A stretch of 64,000 nucleotides of DNA from Pseudomonas asplenii (GCF_001293465.1 NZ_JSYZ01000007.1:105114-169113), one strand, 5' to 3'. Counted from the stretch's first letter, positions 24,408-34,415 are shown. Notes: generated by a model from the sequence alone, not told the origin. Program-made: numbers and translations.

Positions 24408-25982
24408 TCAGGAGGAACTGCCCAGGGCTTTCAAGAGCACGGGGTCACGCCCATAGATATCCGGCGCGTAGAGCAAGGCGCCATCGTGGTCGACCTGCAC
24501 CGTCCAGTACCCCAGCACGATCGGCACCGGGGCTGTCAGCCGGTACTCATGAGTGGTACCGCTGGCCAGCAGGTCATCGGTGCGGGTTCGCTCGGTGCTG
24601 CTCAACAGCAGATCACGCAGATGCAACGGCTGCTCGACCCGCACGCAACCCGAGCTGAACGCCCGCGGCCCCTTGGAGAACAGCGGCTGGCTGGGGGTGT
24701 CGTGCAGGTACACCGAGAACGGGTTGGGGAAACGCAGGACGATCTTCCCCAGCGGGTTGCGCGGGCCGGCGCCCTGGCGCAGGAGGATGTTGCCCGGTCG
24801 TTCCCAGTCGACTTCGTTCGCCGCCAGCGGGCGCCCTTCGCTGTCGAGCACCTGCAGGTTCTGCTGGGCGAGGTAGGCCGCGGGGTCAGGACGGATGGCC
24901 GGCAGCTTGTCCTCGCGAAGGATGGTCGGCGGGACGGTCCAGGTCGGGTTCAGGGTCAGGCGGGTGATGCGTGACTTGAGCAGTGGCGTCTGCCGATCGG
25001 CCCGGCCGACCTGCAGGCGCGTCTGCCACAGCGGTTCACCGTCACGATAGAAGCTCAACTGCGCCGCCGCGACGTTCACCAGCACGCCCTCGGGCTCCAG
25101 GTCCGGAGCCAGCCAGCGGAAACGTTCAAGGTTCAGCCGCAACTGTTCGCGGCGCAGCGCCGGGCTGATGTTCAGCTCGACCAGCGTGCCTGGCCCGATC
25201 ACCCCGTCGGCCTGCAGCGAATGCCGGTACTGGAAGTGCTTGACCGCCTCGGCGAGGTCCTCGCCGTAGACCTTTTCAGGACCGGCGGGCAGGCGCTGCA
25301 GGTAACCTTCGGCCAGCAGGCGCCGGGCCAGGGCCGGCACCCGTGCGTCCTCCATGCCGGGCCGCAACAGCGGACCGGAGGCGAGTTCCGACCAATGCGG
25401 CAGCGGCTGCTGGCGCTGCGCCGCATAGGCGCTGCGCAGGCTGCGGTACAACTCGGCATGCGGGCGAGCCTGATCGAAGGCCTGGGCCAGGTCCTGCAAG
25501 CCGGTCGCGGCCAGCGTCAGCAGCTCGGCATCGGGTTCGCCGGTGGGTGGCTGGTAACGCCAGAGCGGCTCGAAACGCGCCTGTGACAGGCGCCCATAAC
25601 GCAGGTCATGCAGGGCTTGCAGATACTGCCGGCTGATCTGGATATCGCTGCACAGCGGATCACCCGCTCCCGGCTCCCGGGCCAGCGGATAGCGTGCCGG
25701 GTCCAGCCCATCGTCAGCCAATAGTGGCAATTGGGCCTGCAACGCCGCCAGACGCCCTTCGACGGACCAGAGCGGAACATTCCCCTGCTGCTGGTAGAAC
25801 GCCTGCAACCTCAGCTGTGTCGGCGCATCCAGCTGCGCGGCCAGGCCCGGACAGCTCGTCGGCAACTGGGCAAGCGCCGCCTGCAACGGCGTGGGGGGAT
25901 CGCCGAGCAGATCGTCGGCCGTCGCGACCAGTGGTGCAACGAGCAGGCAAAGGCTCAAGTAACATGCGTGTTTTTTGAACAA
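24408..25982 (-). CDS. L,D-transpeptidase, YcbB/LdtD type
   Basis: Periplasmic peptidoglycan cross-linking enzyme of 524 residues. A signal peptide covers residues 1-22. A helical N-terminal scaffold follows, then a peptidoglycan-binding domain (EAVKHFQYRHSLQADGVIGPGTL) near residue 240. The YkuD catalytic domain has YLHDTPSQPLF and the active-site SSGCVRVE at about residue 450, with the Cys nucleophile. It makes 3-3 meso-diaminopimelate cross-links in stressed walls. It is divergent from a second YkuD-like gene at 26116, with about 130 bases between them, so both may be under shared control. This pairing of LdtD with a YkuD_2-type protein is common in pseudomonads as far as I recall. Confidence 0.9.
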   Translation of the reverse strand: MFKKHACYLSLCLLVAPLVATADDLLGDPPTPLQAALAQLPTSCPGLAAQLDAPTQLRLQAFYQQQGNVPLWSVEGRLAALQAQLPLLADDGLDPARYPLAREPGAGDPLCSDIQISRQYLQALHDLRYGRLSQARFEPLWRYQPPTGEPDAELLTLAATGLQDLAQAFDQARPHAELYRSLRSAYAAQRQQPLPHWSELASGPLLRPGMEDARVPALARRLLAEGYLQRLPAGPEKVYGEDLAEAVKHFQYRHSLQADGVIGPGTLVELNISPALRREQLRLNLERFRWLAPDLEPEGVLVNVAAAQLSFYRDGEPLWQTRLQVGRADRQTPLLKSRITRLTLNPTWTVPPTILREDKLPAIRPDPAAYLAQQNLQVLDSEGRPLAANEVDWERPGNILLRQGAGPRNPLGKIVLRFPNPFSVYLHDTPSQPLFSKGPRAFSSGCVRVEQPLHLRDLLLSSTERTRTDDLLASGTTHEYRLTAPVPIVLGYWTVQVDHDGALLYAPDIYGRDPVLLKALGSSS

Positions 25983-26115
25983 GGGCTAGGCTCCCATCCA
26001 CGATTATCGCGCGGGCGGTCTAAGGTTATGACAGAGGCGAAAACCCTCGAGACAGCCGGGATCGCACAACCCATGGGATGCATGAACCTGCACTGAAGGC
26101 GGAGACGCTCTCTAC

Positions 26116-26832
26116 ATGCTGACATCTTGCTATCGACTCTGCCTGATTATTCTGACCCTGGCCGTACCCTTCGGTTCAGCCCTGGCCGCCAGCGCGGCAA
26201 AACCGACGCTGTACGGCAGCCTCGCCCACGCCGCGCCGGAACTCAACCCCCTGGTGCTCAAAAGCGCGCTGAATGCCATGCAGTGTGCAGTCGGTCGCGG
26301 CCATGAACAGTCCGAGCGCCTGGCGGTGATCGACTATTCACTGCCCTCCACGGCCCGCCGCCTGTGGATCTTCGACCTGCGCAAGCGCACCCTGGTACTG
26401 CGTGACCTGGTCGCCCACGGGCAGAAATCCGGAGAGAACTTCGCCACCCGTTTCTCCAACCGGGTCGGCAGCTACCAGTCGAGCCTGGGGCTGTTCCGCA
26501 CCCAGGAGAGCTACGAGGGCACCCATGGCTACTCGCTGCGCATGGACGGCCTGGAACCGGGCTTCAACGACCGTGCCCGCGACCGCGACATCGTGATCCA
26601 CGCCGCAGACTACGTCAGCCCCCTGTGGAGCCAGCGCGAAGGCCGCATCGGCCGCAGCCAGGGCTGCCCGGCCGTGCGCCCGCAGGTGGCGAAGCAGGTG
26701 GTCGACAAGCTCAAGGACGGCCAGTTCATGTTCTCCTGGTACCCTGACCGGCACTGGCTGAAGTCCTCGACCTACCTCAACTGCAAGCCGCAGCAGATGG
26801 CCAGTGCCAAGGCCAAGGGCGTCACCCGCTAA
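26116..26832 (+). CDS. Murein L,D-transpeptidase catalytic-domain protein (YkuD_2 type)
   Basis: A 238-residue exported protein. The signal peptide (residues 1-24, ending ALA) precedes a compact catalytic domain of the PF13645 type: AVIDYSLPSTARRLWIFDL, a conserved Gly-rich region, VIHAADYV with the His, and GRSQGCPAVRP with the Cys. Likely cleaves or rearranges stem peptides on murein. It reads away from the LdtD-type gene. A weak GGAGACGC element precedes the ATG. Downstream it converges on an MFS transporter with a REP element between them. Confidence 0.87.
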   Translation: MLTSCYRLCLIILTLAVPFGSALAASAAKPTLYGSLAHAAPELNPLVLKSALNAMQCAVGRGHEQSERLAVIDYSLPSTARRLWIFDLRKRTLVLRDLVAHGQKSGENFATRFSNRVGSYQSSLGLFRTQESYEGTHGYSLRMDGLEPGFNDRARDRDIVIHAADYVSPLWSQREGRIGRSQGCPAVRPQVAKQVVDKLKDGQFMFSWYPDRHWLKSSTYLNCKPQQMASAKAKGVTR

Positions 26833-26880
26833 ACCTGCTGGGTTCACGCCCTACACCGCCCCTGTGCCTGGCGCGCCCAC

Positions 26881-26938
26881 CTGTGGGGGCCGGCTTGCCG
26901 GCGAAGGCGGCCGTGTGGACGGTGCAGGGCTTGCCCGC
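26881..26938. repeat. REP element between convergent genes
   Basis: Contains GCCGGCTTGCCGGC (26889-26902) and GGGCTTGCCC (26926-26935) hairpins within a CTGTGGGGGCCGG context, the pattern of Pseudomonas REP/BIME repeats. It lies between the convergent genes ending at 26832 and 26972, the usual location. Confidence 0.6.
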
Positions 26939-26971
26939 AAATGGGCCGCCCAGCCTTGCACCTGAATGCCG

Positions 26972-28183
26972 TCAGCGCCCGCCCTGCCCCGCCGCCTCAT
27001 GCTGGCGCGCATAACTGGCCCCCATCAGGTAGAAACAGCCACCGGCGATGATGAACCCGGCCAGCATGTAGAACATGAACTGCGGCGCCCACCAGGCCAG
27101 GGCAAAGCCGCAGAGCACCGGCCCCAGCGCGCCGCCCAGGGCCGACAGGTTCTGTGCCCCATAGTACATGCCGCGCAGGTGCGCCGGGGCGATCCGGTCG
27201 ATGAACATGTACTCGGCCGGAAACACGATGATTTCCCCCAGGGTGAACACCGCCATCGCCAGCGACCAGTGCAACACCGTGCTCGACAACGCAAAACCCG
27301 TCACCCCCAGCAGGAACAGAGTGAAGCCGGCCGTCAGCCACAGGTTCAGGTGCTCATGGCTGATGCGCTTGCCCACCAGGAACTGCAAACCGATGACCAC
27401 CACCGCATTGACCGCCACCACCGCACTGATGATGCGGTAGGTGAATTCCGGGCTGGTGGTGGTCACCAGATATTGCGACAGGTACGCGGTGAACTGCCCG
27501 AACACCACCGCGCTGAGCAGGCCACCGAGGGTGAAACAGACCAGGCGCTTGTCCCTGAGCAGAATCCGTCCCACGCCGATGAAGGACACCGGCGCGCGGG
27601 TCCGGTCGACCGGCGCCAGGTGCCGCTCGCCGAAGTGGTAATACGCCAGGAACGCCAGCGCGCCCAGCAGCGCCGAGACCACGAACGGCAGCCGAACGTC
27701 CAGGTGCGCCAGGCCCGCGCCCACGAACGGCCCCACCGCATAGCCGATGTTGATCAGCGTGTAGCGCGCCGAGAACACCCCGGCCTGCTCCGCTTCCGCC
27801 AGGACGCGGCCGAGGGTCGCCTTGACCACCACGTCGACCGCCGCATAGGCGAAGTTGAACAACACCAGGAAAAGGAAGAACAACCAGAGCCGATGGGTGA
27901 TACACATGCCGATGAACCCGAGCATGAACAGCACGGTGAAACCCAGGATCAGGCGAAAACTCGAGCCGCGGTCGGTCAGGTAGCCGCTGTAGACACTCAG
28001 CAGCGAACCGGCCACCAACGCGCAGCCGACCGTCAGGCCGATCTCGCTAATCGCCAGGGAAAACTGGGTGGACAGGAAAATCACCAGGTAAGGCAGGGTA
28101 ATCGCCCGTCCCAGGGTGAGGATCAACGTTGAAAACAGCAGCAGATTGACCGAAGTCGGATAACGCTTGAGTACCGCCAACAT
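26972..28183 (-). CDS. MFS transporter
   Basis: An inner-membrane carrier of 403 residues with about twelve hydrophobic spans. It has the MFS motif-A-like loop SGYLTDRGSSFRLIL between spans 2 and 3 and a matching pattern in the second half. Overall it resembles DHA1/MdtH-type exporters, so a multidrug or metabolite efflux role is possible. The start MLAVLKRYP at 28183 is preceded by AGGAGG. The gene is single, converging on the murein gene and diverging from the chemoreceptor. Substrate not deducible. Confidence 0.88.
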   Translation of the reverse strand: MLAVLKRYPTSVNLLLFSTLILTLGRAITLPYLVIFLSTQFSLAISEIGLTVGCALVAGSLLSVYSGYLTDRGSSFRLILGFTVLFMLGFIGMCITHRLWLFFLFLVLFNFAYAAVDVVVKATLGRVLAEAEQAGVFSARYTLINIGYAVGPFVGAGLAHLDVRLPFVVSALLGALAFLAYYHFGERHLAPVDRTRAPVSFIGVGRILLRDKRLVCFTLGGLLSAVVFGQFTAYLSQYLVTTTSPEFTYRIISAVVAVNAVVVIGLQFLVGKRISHEHLNLWLTAGFTLFLLGVTGFALSSTVLHWSLAMAVFTLGEIIVFPAEYMFIDRIAPAHLRGMYYGAQNLSALGGALGPVLCGFALAWWAPQFMFYMLAGFIIAGGCFYLMGASYARQHEAAGQGGR

Positions 28184-28458
28184 CCTTATTGCCTCCTGGT
28201 CCCACGCCACTCAGGGCAGGTCCCTGCAAGGCTCGACGCTATCTTCTGACGAAAGGCCCAAAGTATCCCAGAAGCGGCCTGCCCCGTCATGCCCTCACAC
28301 CGCGTGCACCTCACGGCATTCGCGCCAAAAGCCCGTGGGAAATTACACGCCCTGAAACATAAAGTTTCAATTTCCTCGACCGATACTCCGGCCGTGCCCC
28401 TTCGATTGGCACGTATCCCCTTCCATACCAGCGGTTTATCCCGGCGGAGATTGCCCGA

Positions 28459-30378
28459 ATGCTTGCCCCACTCAACAGGCTGTTGGAAAACATCAGTGTC
28501 AGAGCCAAGCTCACCCTGGGCTTTGGGGTCGTCATGCTGCTGACCCTGCTGATCGCCACCACCGGCTGGCTGGGCATCCGGGCTCTTGGCGACCGCAGCG
28601 ACCGCATCCTCGACATTGCCAAGCTCAACGACCTGACCCGCGACGTGCGCAATGCCCGGCTGTTCTACAGCATCAACCCGAACGCCGAGCGCGCCGCCGC
28701 CGTGGTCAAACTGCTCGACAGCCTCGACAGTCACCTGGCCAACGACCGCTCGGTGTTCCACTCCCCGGCCAGCCGACCCCTCCTCGAAAACGCCAGCACG
28801 GTCGCCAAGAGCTACCGGGCGCATTTCAACGACTTCAGCCAGGCCGTCCAGGCCCGGGATGCGACTCGCGCGGTGTTTGGCGGTCACGCCGACGAAGCCG
28901 TCGCCCAGTTGAAGAAACTGATGGAGATGGCCACTTCGCCGAGCGGCGACCAGGCCCAGATCGACAGCCTGGTGAAAGCACAGACGGTGGTCCAGCAGGC
29001 CCGCTTCCAGTTGCGCGGTTACAGCTACAGCCTCAAGCCCGAGTTGCAGAAGCCGGCCAAGGAGGCGATCGATGACGCTATCGCCTACATCAAGACCCTC
29101 TTCAGCCACCTCCCGGCCGCCATGACCGCCGACGTGCAGCGCCTGCAGCAGGCCATGAGCAGCTACCGCGACACCGTTGCCCTGTTCTCCGATGCCCAGG
29201 ACAAGGCCGACAGCGCTCAGGTGCAACTCGATGGCGACATCAAGAACCTGCTCGCGGCCACCCAGCAGCTGTCCCAGGACCAGATCGACCAGCGTCGCGA
29301 CGATGTCGAGGCCGCCCGTAACCTGCTCGCCGGCGCCCTGCTCGCCGCCCTGCTGCTCGGCATCATCGCCGCCTGGGTCATCACCCGGCTGATCGTCGGC
29401 CCGCTGATGGAAACCCTGCGCCGGGCCGAACAGGTGGCCAGCGGCAACCTGAGCGACAACGCGACGGTTTCGCGCCGTGACGAACTGGGCCTGCTGCAAC
29501 TGAGCATGCAGCGCATGACCCTCAACCTGCGCGAGCTGATCGGTGGCCTGCGCGACGGCGTGATCCGCATCTCCGGCGCCGCCGAGCAACTGTCGGCTGT
29601 CACTGAACAGACCCGTAAGGGAGTCAACAACCAGAGACACGAGACCGACCAGGTCGCCACCGCCATGAACGAAATGGCGGCGACCGTACAGGAAGTGGCA
29701 CGCAACGCCGAACAGGCTTCCAGCGCCGCGGTCAACGCCAGCCACGAGGCGCGCGCAGGCGACGAGGTGCTGGCCCAGGCCATGACGCAGATCGAGCGGC
29801 TGGCCGACGAGGTCGGCAACTCCACCCTGGCAATGAGCGACCTCAAGCAGGAAAGCGAGAGGATCGGCAGTGTGCTCGACGTCATCAAGTCGGTGGCGCA
29901 ACAGACCAACCTGCTGGCGCTCAACGCCGCCATCGAGGCGGCCCGGGCCGGCGAGGCCGGTCGCGGTTTCGCCGTGGTGGCCGATGAGGTACGCAGCCTG
30001 GCGCAACGCACCCAGAGCTCCACCGAAGAAATCGAACAACTGATCAGCGGCCTGCAAGGCGGCACCGACAAGGTCGCCAGCAGCCTGGACAGCAGCCGTG
30101 CCCTGACCGACAGCAGTGTCGAACTGACCCGCCGGGCCGGCGCCTCGCTGCATGGCATCAGCGAATCGGTACAGGCCATCGAGTCGATGAACCACCAGAT
30201 CGCCACCGCCGCCGAGCAGCAGAGCGCGGTGGCCGAAGAAATCAACCGCAGCGTGATCAACGTGCGCGACATTTCCGAGCAGACCTCGACCGCCAGCGAG
30301 GAAACCGCCGCGTCGAGTGTCGAGCTGACCCGTCTGGGCAACCACCTGCAGACACTGGTGGGCAAGTTCACCCTGTAA
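28459..30378 (+). CDS. Methyl-accepting chemotaxis protein with HBM sensor domain (McpS type)
   Basis: A transmembrane chemoreceptor of 639 residues. TM1 is at about residues 20-40. A large all-helical periplasmic domain (40-290) matches the helical bimodular layout of HBM receptors, and TM2 lies at about 293-313. A HAMP region follows, and then a signalling domain with the conserved hairpin [13 protein letters not shown]...[23 protein letters not shown]. putida McpS, of the same length, senses TCA-cycle intermediates; that ligand is inference here. GGAG precedes the ATG. The gene stands alone, 275 bases from the divergent MFS gene. Confidence 0.9.
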   Translation: MLAPLNRLLENISVRAKLTLGFGVVMLLTLLIATTGWLGIRALGDRSDRILDIAKLNDLTRDVRNARLFYSINPNAERAAAVVKLLDSLDSHLANDRSVFHSPASRPLLENASTVAKSYRAHFNDFSQAVQARDATRAVFGGHADEAVAQLKKLMEMATSPSGDQAQIDSLVKAQTVVQQARFQLRGYSYSLKPELQKPAKEAIDDAIAYIKTLFSHLPAAMTADVQRLQQAMSSYRDTVALFSDAQDKADSAQVQLDGDIKNLLAATQQLSQDQIDQRRDDVEAARNLLAGALLAALLLGIIAAWVITRLIVGPLMETLRRAEQVASGNLSDNATVSRRDELGLLQLSMQRMTLNLRELIGGLRDGVIRISGAAEQLSAVTEQTRKGVNNQRHETDQVATAMNEMAATVQEVARNAEQASSAAVNASHEARAGDEVLAQAMTQIERLADEVGNSTLAMSDLKQESERIGSVLDVIKSVAQQTNLLALNAAIEAARAGEAGRGFAVVADEVRSLAQRTQSSTEEIEQLISGLQGGTDKVASSLDSSRALTDSSVELTRRAGASLHGISESVQAIESMNHQIATAAEQQSAVAEEINRSVINVRDISEQTSTASEETAASSVELTRLGNHLQTLVGKFTL

Positions 30379-30456
30379 CCCCGCAAGACGTACTGGTCAC
30401 GAACGTGCATTCGGCCGCACACTGCCGGGGAGAATCCTCCCGGCAAGGCGCCTGAC

Positions 30457-31137
30457 ATGCACGACGATCCCTCGAAAGCCCTGATCGACAGTTGGACCGG
30501 CAACGCCCGGGCCTGGGCCACGGCGATCCGCGAGGGGCAGATACGCAGTCGCCGCGAAGTCACCAACGCCGCGATCATCAACGCCGTGCGGCCCTGCCTG
30601 CCGGGCCGGGTGCTGGACGTCGGCTGTGGCGAAGGCTGGTTGTGCCGGGCCCTGGCCGAACACGGCGGCCAGCTCATCGGCGTCGATGTCTCGCCACCGC
30701 TGCTGGAGTTGGCGACGCAAGCCGGCGCGGGCGATTTCCACTGCCTGTCCTACGCCCAGATCATTGCTGAACCGCAACGGCTCGGCACAGACTTCGACGT
30801 GATCGTCTGCAACTTCTCCCTGCTCGACGAGCAGACCGCCGAACTGCTGGCCGCCCTCGCCCGCACGGCCCGCCCCGACGCCCACCTGATCATCCAGACG
30901 CTGCACCCACTGTGCGCGGAGCCACCTTACGCGGACGGCTGGCGAATGGAACATTTCACCGCGATGGGCCCCGGCGACTGGCAGCCGATGCCCTGGTTCT
31001 ACCGCACCCTGAGCAGCTGGCTCGCCACCCTCGCCCCGGCCTGGCGGCTGGAGTCCATCGAGGAACCGCGCCTGCCCGAAGCGCCGTTGCCAGCTTCATT
31101 GATCATCAAGGCCCAACACATCGGGCCGAACACGTAA
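30457..31137 (+). CDS. Class I SAM-dependent methyltransferase
   Basis: A 226-residue methyltransferase. The SAM-binding motif I is VLDVGCGEGWLCRALAE, motif II is in LIGVDVSPPLLELA, and motif IV in FDVIVCNFSLLDE. The C-terminal part (DGWRMEHFTAMGPGDWQPMPWFYRTL) is as in a group of small-molecule methyltransferases of unknown substrate. It lies between the chemoreceptor and the fluoride riboswitch. The riboswitch begins just after its stop, so the exporter downstream has its own control. Confidence 0.85.
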   Translation: MHDDPSKALIDSWTGNARAWATAIREGQIRSRREVTNAAIINAVRPCLPGRVLDVGCGEGWLCRALAEHGGQLIGVDVSPPLLELATQAGAGDFHCLSYAQIIAEPQRLGTDFDVIVCNFSLLDEQTAELLAALARTARPDAHLIIQTLHPLCAEPPYADGWRMEHFTAMGPGDWQPMPWFYRTLSSWLATLAPAWRLESIEEPRLPEAPLPASLIIKAQHIGPNT

Positions 31138-31171
31138 CAAGATTTTACAAGCCCATTGCCACTGGCTATGA

Positions 31172-31240
31172 TCGGCGCTCCGGAGATGGCATTCCTCCGT
31201 TCCCAACCGCTGTGCTGCTGCAGCTGATGATGCCTACAGA
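31172..31240 (+). ncRNA. Fluoride riboswitch (crcB motif) aptamer
   Basis: Matches the fluoride-riboswitch consensus from memory: GGAGATGGCATTCCTCC (31182-31198), AACCGCT (31205-31211) and CTGATGATGCCTAC (31224-31237), in the right order and spacing. It precedes a CLC-type fluoride exporter by about 65 bases, the standard genomic partner. Ligand binding stabilises the aptamer pseudoknot and turns the gene on. Confidence 0.93.
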
Positions 31241-31266
31241 CACCTGGTCAGTTCGGGTCTGTAGGC
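31232..31266 (+). promoter_or_regulatory. Expression-platform hairpin of the fluoride riboswitch
   Basis: GCCTACAGAC (31232-31241) pairs with GTCTGTAGGC (31257-31266). The 5' arm overlaps the aptamer's GATGCCTAC segment, so the hairpin and the fluoride-bound aptamer are mutually exclusive. The hairpin lacks a clear T-run, so the control could be on translation as well as termination. Confidence 0.6.
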
Positions 31267-31303
31267 GCGCGCGTGCAGAATCCCTGCTGGTCAGACCCAA
31301 ACG

Positions 31304-32629
31304 ATGACTGTGGCTGACCCTATGTCCAGACTTTCACGCCCCGAACAACTCGATCTCCTGCCCTACCTCGGCAAATGGCTGCTGTTGGCCAGTGCCATAG
31401 CCCTGCTGGCCGGCAGTGCCTCGGCGTTCTTCCTGTTCTCGCTGGAGCATGCGACCCAATGGCGCGAAAGCCATCCGTGGGTGATCTGGCTGTTGCCGCT
31501 GGCCGGCCTCGCCGTCGGCCTGGTCTATCACTGGCTGGGCAAGCCGGTGGACGCCGGTAACAACCTGCTGATCGACGAGATCCACGACCCGAAGAAGACC
31601 GTGCCACTGCGCATGGTGCCGCTGGTGCTGGGCGGCACACTGGTGTCGCACCTGTTCGGCGCCTCGGTCGGTCGCGAAGGCACCGCGGTGCAGATGGGTG
31701 GCGCCCTGGCCGATCAGATCACCCACTGGCTGCGTCTGCGCCGGGAAGACCGGCGGATCATGCTCATGGCCGGCATCAGCGCCGGCTTCGCCTCGGTGTT
31801 CGGCACACCGCTGGCCGGGGCGCTGTTCGGGCTGGAGGTGCTGGCCATCGGGCGGATGCGCTATGACGCGCTGTTCCCCTGCATGGTCGCGGCCATCGTC
31901 GCCGACCAGGTCGGCCTGGCCTGGGGCGTGGCGCATACCCATTACCCGATCGGCGAAGTGGTGCCGGTGCAGTTCTGGAGCATCACGGCGACGATGCTGG
32001 CCGGTGTCGTCTTCGGCCTCGCCGGCCTGCTGTTCGCCACCGCCACCCACCGGTTGGGCGCCTGGGTGAAACGGCGGGTCGGCTACCCGCCGCTGCGGCC
32101 ACTGCTCGGTGGCGTGGTGATCGCCGTCGCGGTGTGGGCACTGGATGCCCACCGGTACATCGGCCTGGGCATTCCCGGTATCGTCCAGTCATTCCAGATG
32201 CCGCTGGCGCCGTGGGACTGGTTCGGCAAGCTGGCGTTCACCGTGGCTTCGCTGGGGTCGGGGTTCAAGGGCGGGGAAGTGACGCCGCTGTTCTACATCG
32301 GCGCCACCCTGGGCAACGCCCTGGCACCGCTGCTGCACCTGCCGTTCGCCATGCTCGCCGGGCTCGGCTTCGTCGCGGTATTCGCCGGGGCGGCCAACAC
32401 CCCGCTGGCAACCATCGTCATGGCAATGGAGCTGTTCGGTGCCGAGATCGCGCCGTTCGCCGCCATCGCCTGCATCGCCAGCTATCTGGTGTCGGGCCAT
32501 ACCGGTATCTACAACGCCCAGCGCGTCGGTCACAGCAAGCATCGTGCCGGGCTGCCCGAAGACCTGCGCTTGGGCGAAGTGAAGCAGTACCGGGCGCAGG
32601 CCAGGTCCGCCGAGAAAGACCAGGCATAA
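31304..32629 (+). CDS. eriC: CLC-family fluoride/proton antiporter (CLC-F type)
   Basis: Exports fluoride in exchange for protons across the inner membrane. It has 441 residues and the CLC double-repeat fold. The gating-Glu motif is SVGREGTAVQMGG. The fluoride-type selectivity region is VDAGNNLLIDEIHDP in place of the chloride GSGIP. The second-half motifs GSGFKGGEVTPLFYIGATLG and AGAANTPLATIVMAMELFG are conserved. It sits behind a fluoride riboswitch, which fixes the substrate assignment. The ATG at 31304 has no clear Shine-Dalgarno, and another ATG lies at 31322 (MSRLSRPEQ). Confidence 0.93.
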   Translation: MTVADPMSRLSRPEQLDLLPYLGKWLLLASAIALLAGSASAFFLFSLEHATQWRESHPWVIWLLPLAGLAVGLVYHWLGKPVDAGNNLLIDEIHDPKKTVPLRMVPLVLGGTLVSHLFGASVGREGTAVQMGGALADQITHWLRLRREDRRIMLMAGISAGFASVFGTPLAGALFGLEVLAIGRMRYDALFPCMVAAIVADQVGLAWGVAHTHYPIGEVVPVQFWSITATMLAGVVFGLAGLLFATATHRLGAWVKRRVGYPPLRPLLGGVVIAVAVWALDAHRYIGLGIPGIVQSFQMPLAPWDWFGKLAFTVASLGSGFKGGEVTPLFYIGATLGNALAPLLHLPFAMLAGLGFVAVFAGAANTPLATIVMAMELFGAEIAPFAAIACIASYLVSGHTGIYNAQRVGHSKHRAGLPEDLRLGEVKQYRAQARSAEKDQA

Positions 32630-32699
32630 GGCCAGAGAGCTCTGGTTCGAGGTGAACAGACGGATGGGCGCCAGCGTGACGCCAATCCCGTTTCGGTGC

Positions 32700-34415
32700 T
32701 TACTGTTTGCCGACGCCCAGCGGCGGAGTCCGCGGCGGCACCAGGCGCTTGCTGCCGGTCGCCTCGAACGCCGCGGCCAGTTGCAGCAGCGCCGAGTCGT
32801 CATAGGCACGGCCGGCGAAGGTCAGCCCCACCGGCATGCCGATATCGGCCATCACGCCCATCGGCACGGTGACCGTCGGCACGCCCAGGTGACGGATCGC
32901 CAGGTTGCCGTTGGCCACCCAGATACCGTTGCTCCAGGCGATGTCGGCGGACACCGGATTCACATCGGCATCGGCCGGGCCGACGTCGGCCACGGTCGGG
33001 AACAGCACCGCGTCCAACCCCTTCTCCTGCATCCAGTCCTCGAGGTCGATGCGCCGGGTCTGCTCCAGCCCGCGCAGGCCATCAGGCAGCGTGCTGATCT
33101 CGTTCCACGGGGTGATACCACGTTCGGCCATGCGCACGTACTCGTCCATGCCGGCGGCCAGGTCGCCCTCGCGGTTCGGCAAGGTGCCCGGGTCATGCGG
33201 GAAAATCTTCGGCCCGTCGACATCCACCAGACGGTTCAGCTTCGGATCGCCGTTGGCCCGCAGGAAATCGTCGAACGCCCAGGCGCTCAGGTCCCACAGT
33301 TCATGGTGCAGGAACTCCTTGGACACCAGCCCGCGGGTGAACACCGTCGGCGCTCCGGGGCGGTCGCCCTCGCAGTTGGACACCAGCGGGAAATCCACCT
33401 CGACCACTTCGGCACCGGCCGCTTCCAGGGCCTGGCGTGCCTGCTGCCACAGGTCGATCACCGAGGCGCGGGTGTGGATGCGCTGCCCGGTCGGGCCGCC
33501 GATGCCCGGCGCTTCGCTGGTGCCCGCCTCAGGGTCGGCGTTGATGAACATGCGCGGCACGCCCAGGCGCTTGCCGGCCAGGGCATCGGCAGTGGCGGCG
33601 AGCTTCAGGTAGGAAGCCGGACGCACGGTCGAGGCAGCCGGGATCGGCACCCACGGCTGCAGGCGCCACAGGTCGCCGGACTTGTCCGGGTCGTCGGCGA
33701 CCACCACGTCGAGCACTTCCAGCAGGTCGGCCATGGTCCGGGCGTACGGCACCACCACGTCCATGGTCGGCGTCAGCGGCCAGTTGCCGCGGACCGAAAT
33801 CACCCCGCGCGACGGGGTGTAGGCACACAGGCCGTTGTTCGACGCCGGTCCGCGGCCGCTCGACCAGGTTTCCTCGGCCAGGCCGAAGGCGGAAAAACTC
33901 GCGGCGGTCGCCGTGCCGGCACCGTTCGACGAGCCCGAGGCAAAGGGTGCGGTCAGGTAGTCGGCGTTGTACGGGCTCTCGGCCCGGCCGTAGACGCCCC
34001 GCTGCATGCCGCCGTTGGCCATCGGCGGCATGTTGGTCTTGCCCAGGCAGATCGCCCCGGCGGCGCGCAGGCGCTCGATGGTGAAGGCGTCGCGATAGGC
34101 GACCAGGTCCTTGAAGGCGGGGCTGCCCGACGCTGCGGTCAGGCCCTTGACCAGGTAGCTGTCCTTGGCGGTGTAGGGAATGCCGTCCAGCGGGCCCAGG
34201 GTCTCGCCGCGCGCACGGCGCGCATCGGAGGCCCTGGCCTCGTTGAGCGCCTCGGGGTTGCGCACCACCACCGCGTTGAGCGCGGTGGGCGTGTCGGGGC
34301 CGTCGTAGGCATCGATCCGGGCGAGATAGGCCTGAACCAGTTCTACCGCCGTGGTCTGGCCGGATTCGAGCGCGGCGCGCAATTGCGCGATGGAAACCTC
34401 GGTTACTTCGATCAT
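32700..34415 (-). CDS. Amidase-signature family hydrolase
   Basis: A 571-residue amidase of the Ser-cisSer-Lys class. Catalytic Lys is in IPYTAKDSYLV. The cis-Ser lies in FASGSSNGAGTATAAS, in place of the usual GGSSGGS. The nucleophile is in EETWSSGRGPASNNGL, which aligns to DTGGSxRxPA. The unusual nucleophile context suggests a distinct substrate; related enzymes hydrolyse aliphatic, aryl or peptide amides. No signal peptide is seen. It converges on the fluoride exporter and stands alone. Its start at 34415 has no strong upstream site. Confidence 0.87.
   Translation of the reverse strand: MIEVTEVSIAQLRAALESGQTTAVELVQAYLARIDAYDGPDTPTALNAVVVRNPEALNEARASDARRARGETLGPLDGIPYTAKDSYLVKGLTAASGSPAFKDLVAYRDAFTIERLRAAGAICLGKTNMPPMANGGMQRGVYGRAESPYNADYLTAPFASGSSNGAGTATAASFSAFGLAEETWSSGRGPASNNGLCAYTPSRGVISVRGNWPLTPTMDVVVPYARTMADLLEVLDVVVADDPDKSGDLWRLQPWVPIPAASTVRPASYLKLAATADALAGKRLGVPRMFINADPEAGTSEAPGIGGPTGQRIHTRASVIDLWQQARQALEAAGAEVVEVDFPLVSNCEGDRPGAPTVFTRGLVSKEFLHHELWDLSAWAFDDFLRANGDPKLNRLVDVDGPKIFPHDPGTLPNREGDLAAGMDEYVRMAERGITPWNEISTLPDGLRGLEQTRRIDLEDWMQEKGLDAVLFPTVADVGPADADVNPVSADIAWSNGIWVANGNLAIRHLGVPTVTVPMGVMADIGMPVGLTFAGRAYDDSALLQLAAAFEATGSKRLVPPRTPPLGVGKQ

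Noticed and set aside
28186..30345. 719-residue minus-strand frame opposite the chemoreceptor
   Set aside because: Antisense shadow; the plus strand encodes an intact MCP with all conserved blocks.
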